DNA of 64,000 nt from NCBI GenBank assembly GCA_030374805.1, contig JARGSG010000012.1, forward strand, positions 930,001-994,000, given 5' to 3'. Each line of letters begins with the position of its first letter. Positions within the stretch are counted from its first letter, which is position 1. Made by a program: the position numbers and the translations under genes. This DNA comes from Gracilaria gracilis. Its lineage: Eukaryota > Rhodophyta > Florideophyceae > Gracilariales > Gracilariaceae. The notes beneath the pieces are model-generated. The model was not told the origin of the DNA, did no database searches, and was given only the letters and a program-made list of their open reading frames with translations. Below, one piece after another: positions 20,979 to 32,213 of the stretch.

Positions 20979-21113
20979 TGAACAAGTGCGCACCTTCCCT
21001 CCCGGGTCAGGTGGCTTGCGGCCGTCGGCCGCTGTACTTTAATCTGGCCACCGGTTGGAACGTGTGGACACTGTGGCCTGTTCCAATCGGTGGCCACGAC
21101 TACTTAATTTACA
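20979..21113 (-). repeat. 5' LTR of Copia-1
   Basis: 135 bp, about 95% identical to 14244-14378 by eye, with the same TG...CA ends. Confidence 0.9.
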
Positions 21114-21118
21114 GTTAG
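21114..21118. repeat. Target-site duplication GTTAG (right)
   Basis: Matches 14239-14243 exactly. Confidence 0.9.
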
Positions 21119-21400
21119 CAGGAGCCCATGCACCGTGGCCCATAAAAAATGGTTATTTCGCACAGTCAAATACTTGATACAAAAATATCCATCGATATCC
21201 GTTTTGCAGATGCCTCTAACCGATAGCAACAATTTTGGTGAGCCCAAAGAGGACATTACCGTTCCTGAAAGCGATTAACATATAACGTCTAGATTGAGCT
21301 TTGGCTCGTTACCATAACCAGAACTGCAAGACTAATACCGTAGATACCACCGCCTCTAACCGCAAGAATTCGTCTCTATTTGCTCCAGCAGTGCTCTACA

Positions 21401-23021
21401 ATGCCAAAGCGACAGACCATCACACTCTCGCAAAAACAGTCAATATAGCTTGAGTTTAAAAGGCGTAAACAAGAAAACATAACCTGTGATTAGGAATCTT
21501 TGGCAGTATTGGGGCAAACATCCTTCAAACTTTACAAAAAACCAGGCCAGTCAACGATATCACGCATTCTTAATGACATCCCCATCGAAAGTCACGTCGG
21601 AAATCGAGCACGGCGTCGCCAGGCCCAGTTCCCCCAGTTTGAAAGTGCATTGCATGACTGGGTGACAGCCCAATTTGCTGCAAGAAGGGCAATAACTGGG
21701 CCTTTAATCATAGAAGCCGGCCATATGATTATGAATGAAATGAATACCCGCTTGGAAGAAGCAAATAAGATTACAATAACCCTCAGTAATGGGTGGCTAC
21801 AAAACTTTCAACATCGGTTTAATCTTCGTAGCCTGAAGTCCTACGGTGAAAATGGCGACACCGATCAAGCCGCCATCGACAGAAATATGGACCGCCTGAA
21901 GGAGGAGGTAGTGAAGTATGAACCCGATGATCGATTCAATGCCGATGAATTTGGACTATTCTACCGCATGGCGTCCGACCGCACAATTGCTGCAGAAAGG
22001 CTTCCTGGACGGAAGAAAGAGAAAAGTAGAGTGACGTATCTAATTTGCGCAAATGCTACCGGTTCAGAACTTATTGCGCTATTGTGTATTGCAAAAGCAA
22101 GGAAGTCGAGAGGTTTCAATGGAAAAACTGGAAATGAATTAGGCTTCGATTACTACTCTTACTCAAAGGCGTGGATGAACGCAGAAATTTTTAAGGACTG
22201 GCTCAGTCGTTTTGCAAGTCAAATTCGGTTCACATCTTCTACGCGTAAGGTATTGTTATTGCTAGACAACGCAAGTTGTCACGGTAATATTGACGTGTTA
22301 CCCGTTCACGATAACTTAAAGGTGCTATTCCTGCCTCCGAATACTACCTCAAATATCCAGCCGATGGACGCTGGAATTATAGCGTCCATGAAGAAGCGGT
22401 ACAGAAAGTTTCAATACGAAAGGGCTTTAAATAATATTGAAGCTGATGTCAAAAATATTTACAACGTTGATCAACTCATGGTAATAAAGATGATGAACAT
22501 TAATGGAGAGATATACCCAACACCGTATTTTGGAACTGCTGGTTGCATAGTAGGATCATGGATGGGGTGAAAATGACACCCGCCTTGGTGACACAGAACA
22601 AAAACTCGCTGAGGAGTTAACCATGTTCATTAATGAATTATTGTCTCCTCAGCAGAGCCGTACTGGTAGAATTACTCTAGAGTCACTGTTGAACTTGGAT
22701 GGGGAAGATGGCGACTGAATCTTTCAGCCATCAATTGAATGTTTGGCTGCGGTGGCTGTTGATGCTACAAAAGCAGAGAAAGACGAGGATCACGTTTCGG
22801 AAGAAGAAGAAAGTTTATTGGAAAACTTTAGTCTGGACGATAAGCTTATGTCTTTGATAGTGGTAAGGGAAGTGCTTAGAGAGCAGGGTATTGACTGTGG
22901 AGCTGTTTGGTGTGCTCTTCGTAGAGCACAAAACAACTTGAAACGGGATATGAGGCAGTCATTGCGTCAAACGCGATTGACGTCGTTCTTTGGCGTCAAG
23001 CCAGTTAAAAACGGCACTTAG
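21401..23021 (+). pseudogene. Pogo/Tigger-like (CENP-B/DDE) transposase with a C-terminal PIP box
   Basis: The ATG at 21401 starts MPKRQTITLSQKQ. The frame has TAG stops at 21446-21448 and 21491-21493, then runs open to 22570. It contains the CENP-B-type helix-turn-helix region (FKLYKKPGQSTISRIL), a second HTH (WVTAQFAARRAITGPLI, LSNGWLQNFQHRFNL) and the DDE core: FNADEFGLFYRM, LLLLDNASCHG and IQPMDAGIIASMK. Past about 22490 the true continuation jumps frame (IPNTVFWNCWLHSRI in one frame, then an acidic tail in a third), with another in-frame TGA near 22715. The last ORF (22743-23021) ends QTRLTSFFGVKP, a canonical PCNA-binding motif at 22968-22991. Terminal inverted repeats were not found. 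Confidence 0.85.
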
Positions 23022-23162
23022 AACAGTCTACAGGAGGCTCTAGTGCTTAATTTGTGTTGGGTTTTTCTTCCCTTCGATAAAGAGATAATTAGTCTATAAT
23101 CATACGGTAGTGGTGAACGCTCCACATCCTTGTATCTAGGATAGACTGTAGTTGCCAAAGAC
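23022..23162. other. Junction between pogo remnant and gypsy-1
   Basis: Short non-coding stretch. Gypsy-1 lacks its integrase, which should lie to the left of 23163, so this junction marks a truncation. Confidence 0.4.
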
Positions 23163-24700
23163 TCATTCTGCGTCACACGCTATTAGAACATCTACATACG
23201 TGAAATTAATAGTATATATGCTGGGGATTCTAGACCATGCGTCACTTAGGAAATGAATCTTTCCAGGTTCAAGGCGCACTTCTCTTATGTTGAAAGGTGC
23301 TAATACATCCAGCCAGCGAGCCTCTCGGCGATTCACATTTTTCTTCGTCAAAAAGTGTTTAACCACCTGATTGTCAGCTAAAACATCATACGAAGATCCC
23401 TCAATGTAACAACGGAATCTTTGCAAAGCAAACACTAACCCCAGTAACTCCCGTTCGTCGACTGTATAGTTCTGTTCTGCTGGGGAAATCTTTCTCGACA
23501 TGAACGCAATTACTCTCTCATGATTATTTTCATCCAGCTGTGTCAAAGTGGCTCCTGTCGCTGTCTGAGAGGCATCAATGTGAACCCGAAACGGCTTATT
23601 CTAATCCAGTGGAGTTAAAATTGGTGCAGTAGTCAAAGCTTGTTTCAGTTCCACGAATTCCGTTTGCGCTTCGTCACCGCACAATCAAATACCTTTGCTT
23701 TTCTGCGTAAGAGATGTCAGAGGAGCAGCTATTGATGAAAATTTTTTGATAACCCTTAGAAAGAACTGTATATGCTCTATAAAACTTCGCAACTCCGTAA
23801 GATTTCGAGGCATAGGCCAAATTTTGACAGTCTCTACTTTGTTGGGATTCACTTCGAGGCCCTTTTCACTCACAATCAACCCAATGAATTCTGTTTCCCT
23901 GGTCATAAACATACAATTCTTCGGATATGCATATAACTCATGTTCCCGTAGCCTTCTGAGAACAGAAAGAATATGATACAGATGTTTCTCTCTGGTACTA
24001 CTATAGATGAAAAGATCATCAATGTAATGGACGACAAATTCATCAATTAACTCATGCAATACTCGATTCATCAACGATTGAAAGGTTACGGGAGCATTTT
24101 GAAGTCCCATTGGCATCAAAAGGTATTCAAATTGACCTTATTTTGTGTTGAAAGTGGTTTCCTCAACGTCTTTTTGGCACATCCGTATTTGATGAAATGC
24201 TGTTTTCAATTCAAGTTTGGAAAACCAATTGGCTTTCCCCAGGCGGTCAAACATCTAGTCACATCTTGGTAAAGAAGCACTGTTGCGCTTAGTTATCCGA
24301 TTAAGTGAGCGATAGTCAACAACGCCACGGAGATCACCACCGGGTTCTTTCGCAAAGAACAATGGTGATCAATACGGGGATCGGCTACGTCTTATATCTC
24401 TACTTTTTAAAAGCTTCTGGATATACTCCTTTGCAGCAAGGAGCTCTGCTAGAGATAGTTGATAAAAGGGACGACGAGGGGGTCTTGTACTGCGTCCAAG
24501 TACAATGTAATGGTCCACTACTCTGGATGGGGGTAATCAATCACCTAGTTCTTCTTGAAACACGTCTTCCAACTCCTGTAACAACAGTCGAAGATCTTCA
24601 TCCGCTTCGTTCAGTAAAGTTTCCTTATGATTACTGAAAATTGCATCATTGGCTTCAACCGGGATACAGCGAAATACAACCGTTTAATGCTTTCCTTCCC
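23163..24700 (-). pseudogene. pol: Gypsy-1 reverse transcriptase and RNase H
   Basis: RT is recognised from MPMGLQNAPVTFQSLMNRVL, the catalytic VVHYIDDLFIYS, and FIGLIVSEKGLEVNPNKVE. RNase H has FRVHIDASQTATGA, RVIAFMSRKISPAEQNYTVD and ERELLGLVFALQRFRCYIEG. In-frame stops: a TAA just before the GQFEYLLMPMG stretch (near 24,140) and a TAG between RT and RNase H (near 23,600). Upstream RT sequence to about 24,700 is fragmented by frameshifts. Confidence 0.85.
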
Positions 24701-24719
24701 GTAACAATTTGCGAAATTT

Positions 24720-25046
24720 CTAAACACCCATGTTCGTTACGGTACGTCTTTCCATGCGAAGAACTCTTTCACCCTTCAAGACGAAACCATTAAATTTGAT
24801 GGTTTGACGACGGTAATCTACCTTCGGCGCGGCCTCAAGGTGCCAAGAGATCGCGAGAAGAACATCGTACCGACAATCTGCCACAATCCAGTTAGAAGTA
24901 TATGAGTAATTCCCAATGACAACAGTTCCACACAGCATATCTGTACTACGTTCACAAGAATCTTCTTCGGAGTGCGTAATTTCCATCAACTTTGGTTTCA
25001 GATCCAGTTCATTTCTATTCCTAAAAACAAATTCTTTGGAGATCAC
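24720..25046 (-). pseudogene. pol: Gypsy-1 aspartic protease
   Basis: The fragment ends with SNWIVADCRYDVLLAISWH, matching VADCRYDVLLGMPWH in gypsy-2; this is the flap-to-C-terminal part of a retropepsin. The active-site DDG sequence lies just upstream of the ORF start around 25,050-25,070 on the minus strand. Confidence 0.65.
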
Positions 25047-25291
25047 ATTGGTATTGCACCCATCATCTTTGAGGATTCGAGTAGCAAACCACTCAAACTA
25101 GCCTTCCAAAACCAAAAGCGGCGCATACGGTACCACACTTTTATTTACAGAACCCTCATGTTTCTGTAACGACACGTCTTTCCCAAGTAAATGTCATTTT
25201 AACGTGCTCTTCTTATTTCTAGAAAAACCTCCTAGTTTATCGAGCTGTCGGAATCTAGATCGGTACGCTCACTAGTTTCCATATTCCCAAA

Positions 25292-26208
25292 CTATAATTC
25301 GTCAAGGTTACCAGTGTTAAGTCTATGTTTCCAAGGAAGGCATTCCGATTTATGGCATTTGCGGCAAACGTTATTCTTAATGTCCTGTAGGCGTTGCTTT
25401 GATCTGTATTTTACCCGGCCAAATGTGTTTTCAATTTCCACGGGCTCCAAATCTGCATCATGGGGTCCCTGATTCACATCATCTACATTAATTCCAAGAA
25501 ATGCAGCCTCCACACGCATGGCGATTTTAGTGGCCTTTGCGAAAGCAAATCAACTTGACATTCTTACTTCTATCTTATTTTTCAATCCACTGACAAACTT
25601 ATCCAGTTTCTCACTGTCGCTTATACCTTGAATGGTTTGAATGATATTTCGAAAGTCAGAGAGACACTTTGAGACAGTACAGGTCTGTTTGCAACTCCTC
25701 AGCTTTTCATGGGCTTGACGTGCATGATACTCCGGAATGAACTCTTTTCAAAGAGCAATAACAAAATCATTCCAAGTTGTCGGACTTTATTGGCTTTTCA
25801 AAGTCGTACATTACCATATTGCAGCTGTGCTAGTAAACAGAAATAAAGCATAAGTAATCTTGTTCTCATCAGTCATTGTTACTTTGGGTTGCTTAGCTGA
25901 ATGAAAGAAAAATATTGCTCTACTTTTTACAACCAAGTGTTCACAATGGGGTAGTCTCGAGCTCGACAAAACGATTCTGGCTTGTTGGGCTTTAGATTGA
26001 TCGACACAGATGGAGCCTTCGCCGGGGCTGAAGCATCGTTCTGGGATATCTTGCTCTTCAAAGCGATGCTACCAGTCCAAAAACTATATTCGTTTATCAT
26101 CTGAACGTTCGATGGTCGGGGAAGGAAAAGTGCAACTGGCCCGTAGAGGCTAAATGAAGGCGTGAAGTCCTGCGTCGGCTGAGCTTCAGCGGACACTGAA
26201 CGCTGCAT
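25292..26208 (-). pseudogene. gag: Gypsy-1 gag remnant
   Basis: Two fragments, 26208-25927 and 25519-25292, remain. The first ends KPESFCRARDYPIVNTWL, matching KPKGFTSEHDYLVVNKWL in gypsy-2 gag. The second has cysteine/histidine spacing like a zinc knuckle (CRKCHKSECLPWKH). The stretch between is littered with stops. Confidence 0.6.
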
Positions 26209-27819
26209 TGCGTATCAGCGATCTAGTTTAATGGCAGGAAGCACGCTGTCCGAGCGATTCTTCTAGATATAATCATAATGGTAGAATGCAGCCGCCACTA
26301 AACTACTTCACATTTTTCTTCATGGTTCGGCTTCTTCTCTTGCATTACGTAATCGCACCATTCAAGCCCCCAAATGAGGGTTCGCAACCTCAAACTCCAC
26401 TCCCTGTCAGCTAGTACTCCGAAGCGTCCGAAACGTATGTTACTATTGGGGCGCGATAAGCCCATATCAAAACAGAATTTTTCCTTTCGCAAACTCCACC
26501 AAGGAAAAATTCCTGTCAAGGCAGGAGAGGTACAAAGCTGAAGGAATGCCGCGTGAATGTAAAGATGCTTTTATACAAGAATCACTAGAGAGCTCGTGTT
26601 CGCATACCATCACATCATTCATATTGTTGTATAACTCGTTCAAGTCGGAAGGAGCGGGACAAACTAGAGCCGCTTTTCAGTTCCTTGTTGAGAATTTTGA
26701 AGTGCGGTAAGAGACAAAGTTTGTCGACTGTCATAAGGTGCTTTCCATTAATCCGGAACAAGTGGAACAGTTACTGTATGCAAATGAATCTAAGCCAGAG
26801 TGAAAGGACTCCTGAATCGGAAAAGAGAAGAAACACGGGCAACATGTATCGAGATGATGGCAATAACCCCGCTCTGTATATGTGCAAATCATCTGCTTCT
26901 GTCGCCCATAAGAATGAGTTGATTGAGACCTCAAAGCTTGTAGACACGAGCCATAGAGCTAGTGCGACTGAAAGGGAGGTTGAACGGCATAAGCAATACG
27001 AGGACGGTAAAAGATGCGCCTCTCCCATTAAGCAAGCGAAAATGCCCTGAGAACCGTTTTACGTCATGGCAGAGTCCAAAGCTAATGTTAAGAGGGCTAG
27101 GAAAAGAAACGGCTTTGCGGTGAAGAAGGAAGAAGTGTGAGAATATGTGCTTTTTAGTCCTGTTGAAGAATGTGTTCATGTTGCAATAAATTAGTGCATG
27201 CGGATGGAGCGCAGCTTCTGGCCTGTAGTGCAGTGCAGTGCCGCTTTAGAAGTATGTGCTTTGGGAGGCGACTTTCAAATGTTGAATCGTTCGTGCAGAG
27301 TGTAAGAATGAATGTAATGCTGTGCCGCACGTTACTCTCTCTGGTCGCGACGTTTTCGCTTTACTTGATTTCGTATCTGTTGCAAGCAAAACCGTTGGGG
27401 TGGGTGCATTCAGACATCGCAGCAGGGATGGAACCAATCCGAGGGAGATGGGGCTGTCTTTCAAGCCTGCAATCTTCTCGATGATTGCAATCCGAATGCA
27501 ACCGAGAAGGATAGTGGGTCAGCATCGACAAAAAGATGGACGTGCAGAAGCAGCGGCTCGAGAAACTGAGATGTTTTCAATTAATTACGGTGGTCGCTTT
27601 GAAAACATGATTGGGCCGACACGGGAACCTCAGCAGACCATTGCGACTACAAAATCGTTTGATTCAAGCAAACACACTGCCAATCCGCACGTTCTGTCTT
27701 TACTTCATCTTTGCTTCGCACTGATTGAGCTCAATTCATACACCCATTGTTGCCAGAGCCATCGCCTACCATACGTGCCCACAGCAGCTTAGCTCACAGA
27801 GGTTTATCCTTCACCTCCA
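26209..27819. other. Unassigned stretch with short ORFs
   Basis: The plus-strand frame 26685-27050 and its surroundings may be a decayed protein (a readable segment SEGAGQTRAAFQFLVENFEV lies upstream of an in-frame stop near 26,708), but I recognise no family. A plus frame at 27322-27792 is also unassigned. This is probably old transposon debris. Confidence 0.3.
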
Positions 27820-27825
27820 GCATGC

Positions 27826-28385
27826 TTGAAACAACCATTGTAATTCGTTACTCTACTTCCTCAATGTCCAGGCACCCCTAGTACAGTAAGCGTCCACAGG
27901 GGTTTTTGAAGAGGTAAAGGACACTGTCGGCACAGCGTCAGCATCAAATGCAGGCCATATTATCCCCTAAAACCCTCGAATATGGCCCGAATATGGCCGA
28001 AATGTGGCCGAAATGTGGCCGTTTAACTCGAAAAGTTGTGAGACCGCTTAAAAAGCGGAAATAAACAAGTTTCATTTTTCTTCATAAGGCCGAAACATTA
28101 CCCAAATGTAACCCAAATATGGCCGAAGTGTACACGTTTCAGTTGGCTAAAGTACTTATTTTCCGTAGTTACACGTTCTCTGACATTTTCGAGCTAGACG
28201 GCCACATTTCGGCTATATCCCGGCCATATTTGGGCCATATTCGAGGTTTATAGGGTACCTGTCAGCTACTCTCTCGTTTGGCGGGAAGATTTCGTCTCTC
28301 CAAAACTGGACATAATCATGTAGTACTCTATATTTTCTATCTATAGTGCAGTGACTCTGGGCATGCTCATAGAATATCGCTTAAC
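27826..28385 (-). repeat. LTR-like dispersed repeat, left copy, interrupted by a MITE
   Basis: Outside the MITE this ~265-bp sequence matches 34617-34884 in the same orientation at roughly 85%. Both begin TGAAACAACC on the plus strand and end near CGCTTAAC. They bracket gypsy-2 and could be its LTRs, but I found no target duplication or primer site, so the LTR reading is tentative. Confidence 0.6.
27963..28255 (+). mobile_element. MITE copy 1 (TA target duplication)
   Basis: 293 bp, almost fully palindromic. The ends are CCCTA(T)AAACC(C)TCGAATATGG-like inverted repeats, and both arms contain repeated ATGGCCGAA units. TA flanks each side (27961-27962 and 28256-28257). The related sequence at 34,740-34,755 lacks the insert and has one TA. 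Confidence 0.85.
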
Positions 28386-28478
28386 AAATCATTAGCGGGT
28401 TCTCTGTATATGATGATTACGATGCTCCATGCTCCACACGCTGAACGGCAATACTCCTGTCGTTGGCGACGTGTGTTG
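28386..28478. repeat. Fragment of a foldback element
   Basis: 28380-28410 matches 45746-45776, and 28419-28478 matches the right arm at 53693-53751. The left arm is missing here, so this is a deletion derivative. Confidence 0.6.
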
Positions 28479-28665
28479 CACTGTTGCATCTTCACCTTCA
28501 TTGTTGCTCTCGCCAATTTAAACGAAATCGGTTAGTGCAGGTGTGACATTTTATTATGCGTCGCTATATAATCACGAAATGCCTTCGTAATAGTTCCGTC
28601 CTTATCCAAAAAGTCTCACTTAGGTTGCCACTCAGCATCGTGTTGCGTCCTGTTCTTCATTAAAT

Positions 28666-29886
28666 TCAGCCACTGATACCCCCTTCCTCTTTTGCGATGG
28701 CCCGAAATCTTATCAACTTCATACAATAACTCTTCTTCGTCTTTATTAACTGTAACAGCACCAGATGGTATTTTTGAGCTCTATCACTTGGTTGGGAGCC
28801 AAACGGTCTTATGTGTGACATATGAACGACTGGATGTGTTCCAACATGGTCAGGAAACTCCAATCGCACTGCCTTGTTTCCAACCAACTTCAAAATTGTA
28901 AGTGGTCCAATACGTCGGGCTGAATACATATCCTTGGGCTTAGACCGAGTATACAAGTCTTTCAACAACTTCTGCGATACCATTACTGTCTCTCAAATGG
29001 AATAGTTCGAAGCCTTTCCCTTCGCACTTGCATCCGCACTTTGTTTTGCCTTTGTCAGTCAATGAGCACATTGTGCATCTTCTAATGTAAACTTCAATCG
29101 GGCCTTAAGTTCTTCCATGAATTCTATAGAGCTCTCTCGATTAAAATAGAATATCGATTAGTGCCTTAGGTTTCCATCCCAGATCAACTTCAAACGGAGA
29201 CAAACCAAGGCCCTCGGGGACCGCCGAGTTATTCGCGAATTCTGCAGTTGGAAGAAGAAGATCCCACTCTTCCTGTTGCTAGAAAAAAACACCGTATGTA
29301 GTTCTCCGCGACTAGATTCATGACCTCTGATGATCCATCTGTTTGTGGATGACGTGCGGAGGACATCCTTTCTTTCACTTCACAAAGGTGAATCAGTTCT
29401 TTCCAAAACAACGACACAAACTTTTGGGTCCCGGTCCGAAATTATTGCATCGGGGAGTCCATGGTGACGTATTTTGTTGCAAAGGAATGAGTCTGCAACA
29501 TCTGTAGCCTTATCAGTTTTCTTCCCGGGAATGAAACGAATTCTACGCGAAAGAAGACCAACCCATGTTGCTATGGAATCATAACCTCTGTCTGTAAGTG
29601 GTAATTTGACTATAAAATCGGTTGCAATCAATCCCCAACAACGAGTGGGTATCGGTAGCGGCGTCGGGGTATTGAGCAGCTGTCCATGATGATCCTTTTG
29701 TTGTTGGCAGATCATACATCCTTCGCAATACCGGCGCACATCTTTGGTCTTATGTCGCCAGGGAAAGTTTGAGAGTCGATCTATTGTCTTAATAAAAGCA
29801 AATTGATCACCCGTCTTAACATCATGAGCGAGTTGGACCACCATTTTTGGATCCTGACCGGGCACACAAAGCCTACCCTCACACAA
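28666..29886 (-). pseudogene. pol: Gypsy-2 integrase
   Basis: The zinc-binding region ends YCEGCMICQQQKDHHG. The catalytic core shows IATDFIVKLPLTDRGYDSIA, IISDRDPKV and ARHPQTDGSSEVMN (the last in the fragment 29417-29229). The C-terminal part (28983-28666) has GPLTILKLVGNKAVRLEFP and HPVVHMSHIRPF, typical of the region before a chromodomain. At least two frameshifts break it. Confidence 0.85.
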
Positions 29887-29900
29887 AAGCTTCCACGCTT

Positions 29901-31312
29901 CTAGTCGAAATGAAGCAAGTACTCAACCTTTTTCCTCTGTTTCAAATTAGTTGCCATGGTGCCCTGAAGAGCCTTGATAACCGGCCCCAACCATTGATTA
30001 GCAGAGTAGTCTCCAATAATCTTCTTCAAATCATCAACACTTGCAAAGCTACACAAGAAATTAGCTCTTGACAAGGGTTCGGGAATGCGCGACAATGCGT
30101 CTCCGAGCACATGAATCTTTCCCGATTGTAGACAGACGTCACGAAAATTAAACGATGCAAACAACTCAAAAACCACCGAGCTCCCCTTCTGCCTACTTTT
30201 TTCTTCGTTCAAAAGTGCTTCAAAACCTGATTATCAGTAAAACAATTATACCTTTTGCTTTCCAGATAGGAGCGAAAGCGCTGTAACGCGAAAACGAGAC
30301 CTAAAAGCTCTTTCTCATTCGCGGTGTAGTTCTGTTCGACTGCTGTCAACTTCCTTGACATGTAGGCAATAACGCGGTCCTTCCCATTATCATCCAATTC
30401 GGTCAACGTTTCCCCAACAGCCTTTCGAGATGCGTCGATGTGGACGCGAAACGGTGTTGACCATACTGGCAGGATATGGATAGGGGCACTGATCAACGCA
30501 GCCTTCAAATCATCGAAAGAACAATGTGTTTCATCATCCCACGCTTGCAGTCCCATGTTTTTCTGTGTTAACGACGTTAGATGTGCTGCCCGCAGAAAGA
30601 AATGCTTGATGAAAGGTCGGAAGAATTGGACCCGCCCTAGAAAACTTCGTAGTTCCGTCAAGGTCTGAGGACGTTGCCAAATCCTGACAACCTCTACCTT
30701 CGCCGGATTAACACGTAAACTGGCATTTCCAACGAGTAATCCAAGAAATTCTGTCTCTTTAGTTAAGAACTTACATTTCTTTGGCGATAAATAGAGCTTG
30801 TGCTTTCGTAAGCGATCCTGAACCGCTCTGATTTCTTGCAAATATTCTTCACGGGTATTTCTGTAGATTAGTAGATCATCTATGTACACCGCCAAAAAAT
30901 CATCAATAAACTCATGCATGACACTATTCATCAAGAACTGGAAGGTAGCAGGTGCGTTTCAAAGACCCACGGGCATTATCATATATTCAAACTGGCCGTA
31001 TTTGGTATTAAATGCCGTCTTCTCAAAATCACCTGGTTTCGTCCGAATGTGGTGAAATCCCGTCTTGAGACCCAGTTTAGAGAAATAATTCGCATTTCCT
31101 AGGCGGTCAAACATCTCATCGCAGCGTGAAAGAAGGGCGTGATTACGCTTCCTAATACGGTTCAAGGCCCGATAATCTACAACGCCTCTAAGGTCTTTTT
31201 CAGGCTCCTTCACAAAGAATAATGGTGAACCATACGGCGGATGGCTGCTCTTCAAAAGCTTCTCAACATATTCCTTTGCAGCAAGCAGCTCTGATAGAGA
31301 CGATTGATACAA
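29901..31312 (-). pseudogene. pol: Gypsy-2 reverse transcriptase and RNase H
   Basis: RT pieces: 31312-30959 (SSHPPYGSPLFFVKEPEKDL, LRGVVDYRALNRI, TAFNTKYGQFEYMIMPVGL) and 30934-30209 (VYIDDLLIYRNTREEY with the catalytic YIDD-type box). RNase H: FRVHIDASRKAVGETLTEL, RVIAYMSRKLTAVEQNYTAN and KELLGLVFALQRFRSYLE. The tail (30212-29901) continues toward integrase. One short gap or shift lies near 30,950 and another near 30,210. Confidence 0.9.
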
Positions 31313-31503
31313 CTGTCTATAGGGCGGCTAAGCATCAGAACATGGCGCAGTTTCGTGATCCACAGCCCTGGACGGTGGAAGAGCGTTCGGAAACTCTTCC
31401 TGGAACATATTTTCATATTCTTGTAATAGCTCGCGTAGTTCTTTGTCTTCCACTTCTAAGAGTGTGGCCTTCGCATCATCTCTGTCATGCATCCAAGGCC
31501 ACT

Positions 31504-31755
31504 TCACATGATAAAGTACAGTGAAGGGTTTGGGCTTCGCACCAATTTTCGGAACTTCTTCACACCTATGTTAAAGATCTTCAATCTTTGCTGTCTGGGC
31601 GTGGCCTTCCCATACAATTTCAGTCCAGAAACTGAGACGGTTTTAGAACGGTAATCTGTGGCTGGCCACTCTTTCAAATGCCATGGCATGCCCAGAAGAA
31701 CATCATAGCGACAGTCTGCCACAATCCAACCTGATTTGTAATGGGTGTTCCCCAA
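31504..31755 (-). pseudogene. pol: Gypsy-2 aspartic protease fragment
   Basis: GNTHYKSGWIVADCRYDVLL followed by GMPWHLKEWPATDYRSKT is the C-terminal half of a Ty3-type retropepsin, closely matching gypsy-1. Confidence 0.7.
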
Positions 31756-32213
31756 TCTTAAGTGTCCCGTCTATCATTTCTGTGCTGATCTCATTCGAAT
31801 TCTACTTAGAATGTGTAGTATCCATTAGCGTAGGATTCAGGGTTAACTTATCCCTGTTTCGCTCAACGAAAGATTCGGCACCACTCTCATAACCACCTTC
31901 GTTGCTTCATCAGAGTCGAAAAAATTCGACTTACGAATCTCAAACTGTACCTTATTTTTCAGGCCGCTGACAAATTTTCCCATTTCTCACCGTCACTTCT
32001 ATCCGGCATCATTAAGATAATGTTTCTCAAATCGGAAAGATGTTTTCCAAGAGAACCTGTCTGTCTGAAATTTCGGAATTGGTCACGAGCTCTACGTTCA
32101 TGGTCTTCCGGTACGAATTCTTTCGTGATCCTAGTAAGAAATGCTTCTCAGGTAGCTCGCTTATAATGTGACTTCAACATTGTGTACTATTATATCGCTG
32201 CAGTACTAGTCAG

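Larger units (their letters stand above)
14244..21113 (-). mobile_element. Complete-ended Ty1/Copia LTR retrotransposon with short LTRs and a satellite-bearing leader (Copia-1)
   Basis: Two 135-bp direct repeats bound the element (14244-14378 and 20979-21113). Both read TG...CA. The 5-bp sequence GTTAG directly flanks it on both sides (14239-14243 and 21114-21118), a target-site duplication. On the minus strand the 5' LTR is followed at once by TGGTAGCAT, a tRNA-type primer site, and the 3' LTR is preceded by a purine-rich GCGAAGGACGG. Gag, protease, integrase, RT and RNase H follow in Copia order but contain stops and shifts. The two LTRs differ at about 7 of 135 positions by my reading, so the insertion is moderately young. 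The whole element is 6,870 bp, of which about 2.3 kb is leader. Confidence 0.9.
23163..26208 (-). mobile_element. Ty3/gypsy retrotransposon remnant (gypsy-1), integrase missing
   Basis: Gag fragments, protease, RT and RNase H lie in Ty3/gypsy order on the minus strand, and the coding region ends abruptly after RNase H. No LTRs were identified. It is clearly related to gypsy-2 (shared motifs in protease, RT and RNase H) but is a distinct copy. Confidence 0.85.

Noticed and set aside
19351..21118. Long Arg/Ala/Pro-rich ORFs on both strands
   Set aside because: They are produced by the 91-bp tandem array, whose period rotates the frame. The same peptide appears shifted in every phase.
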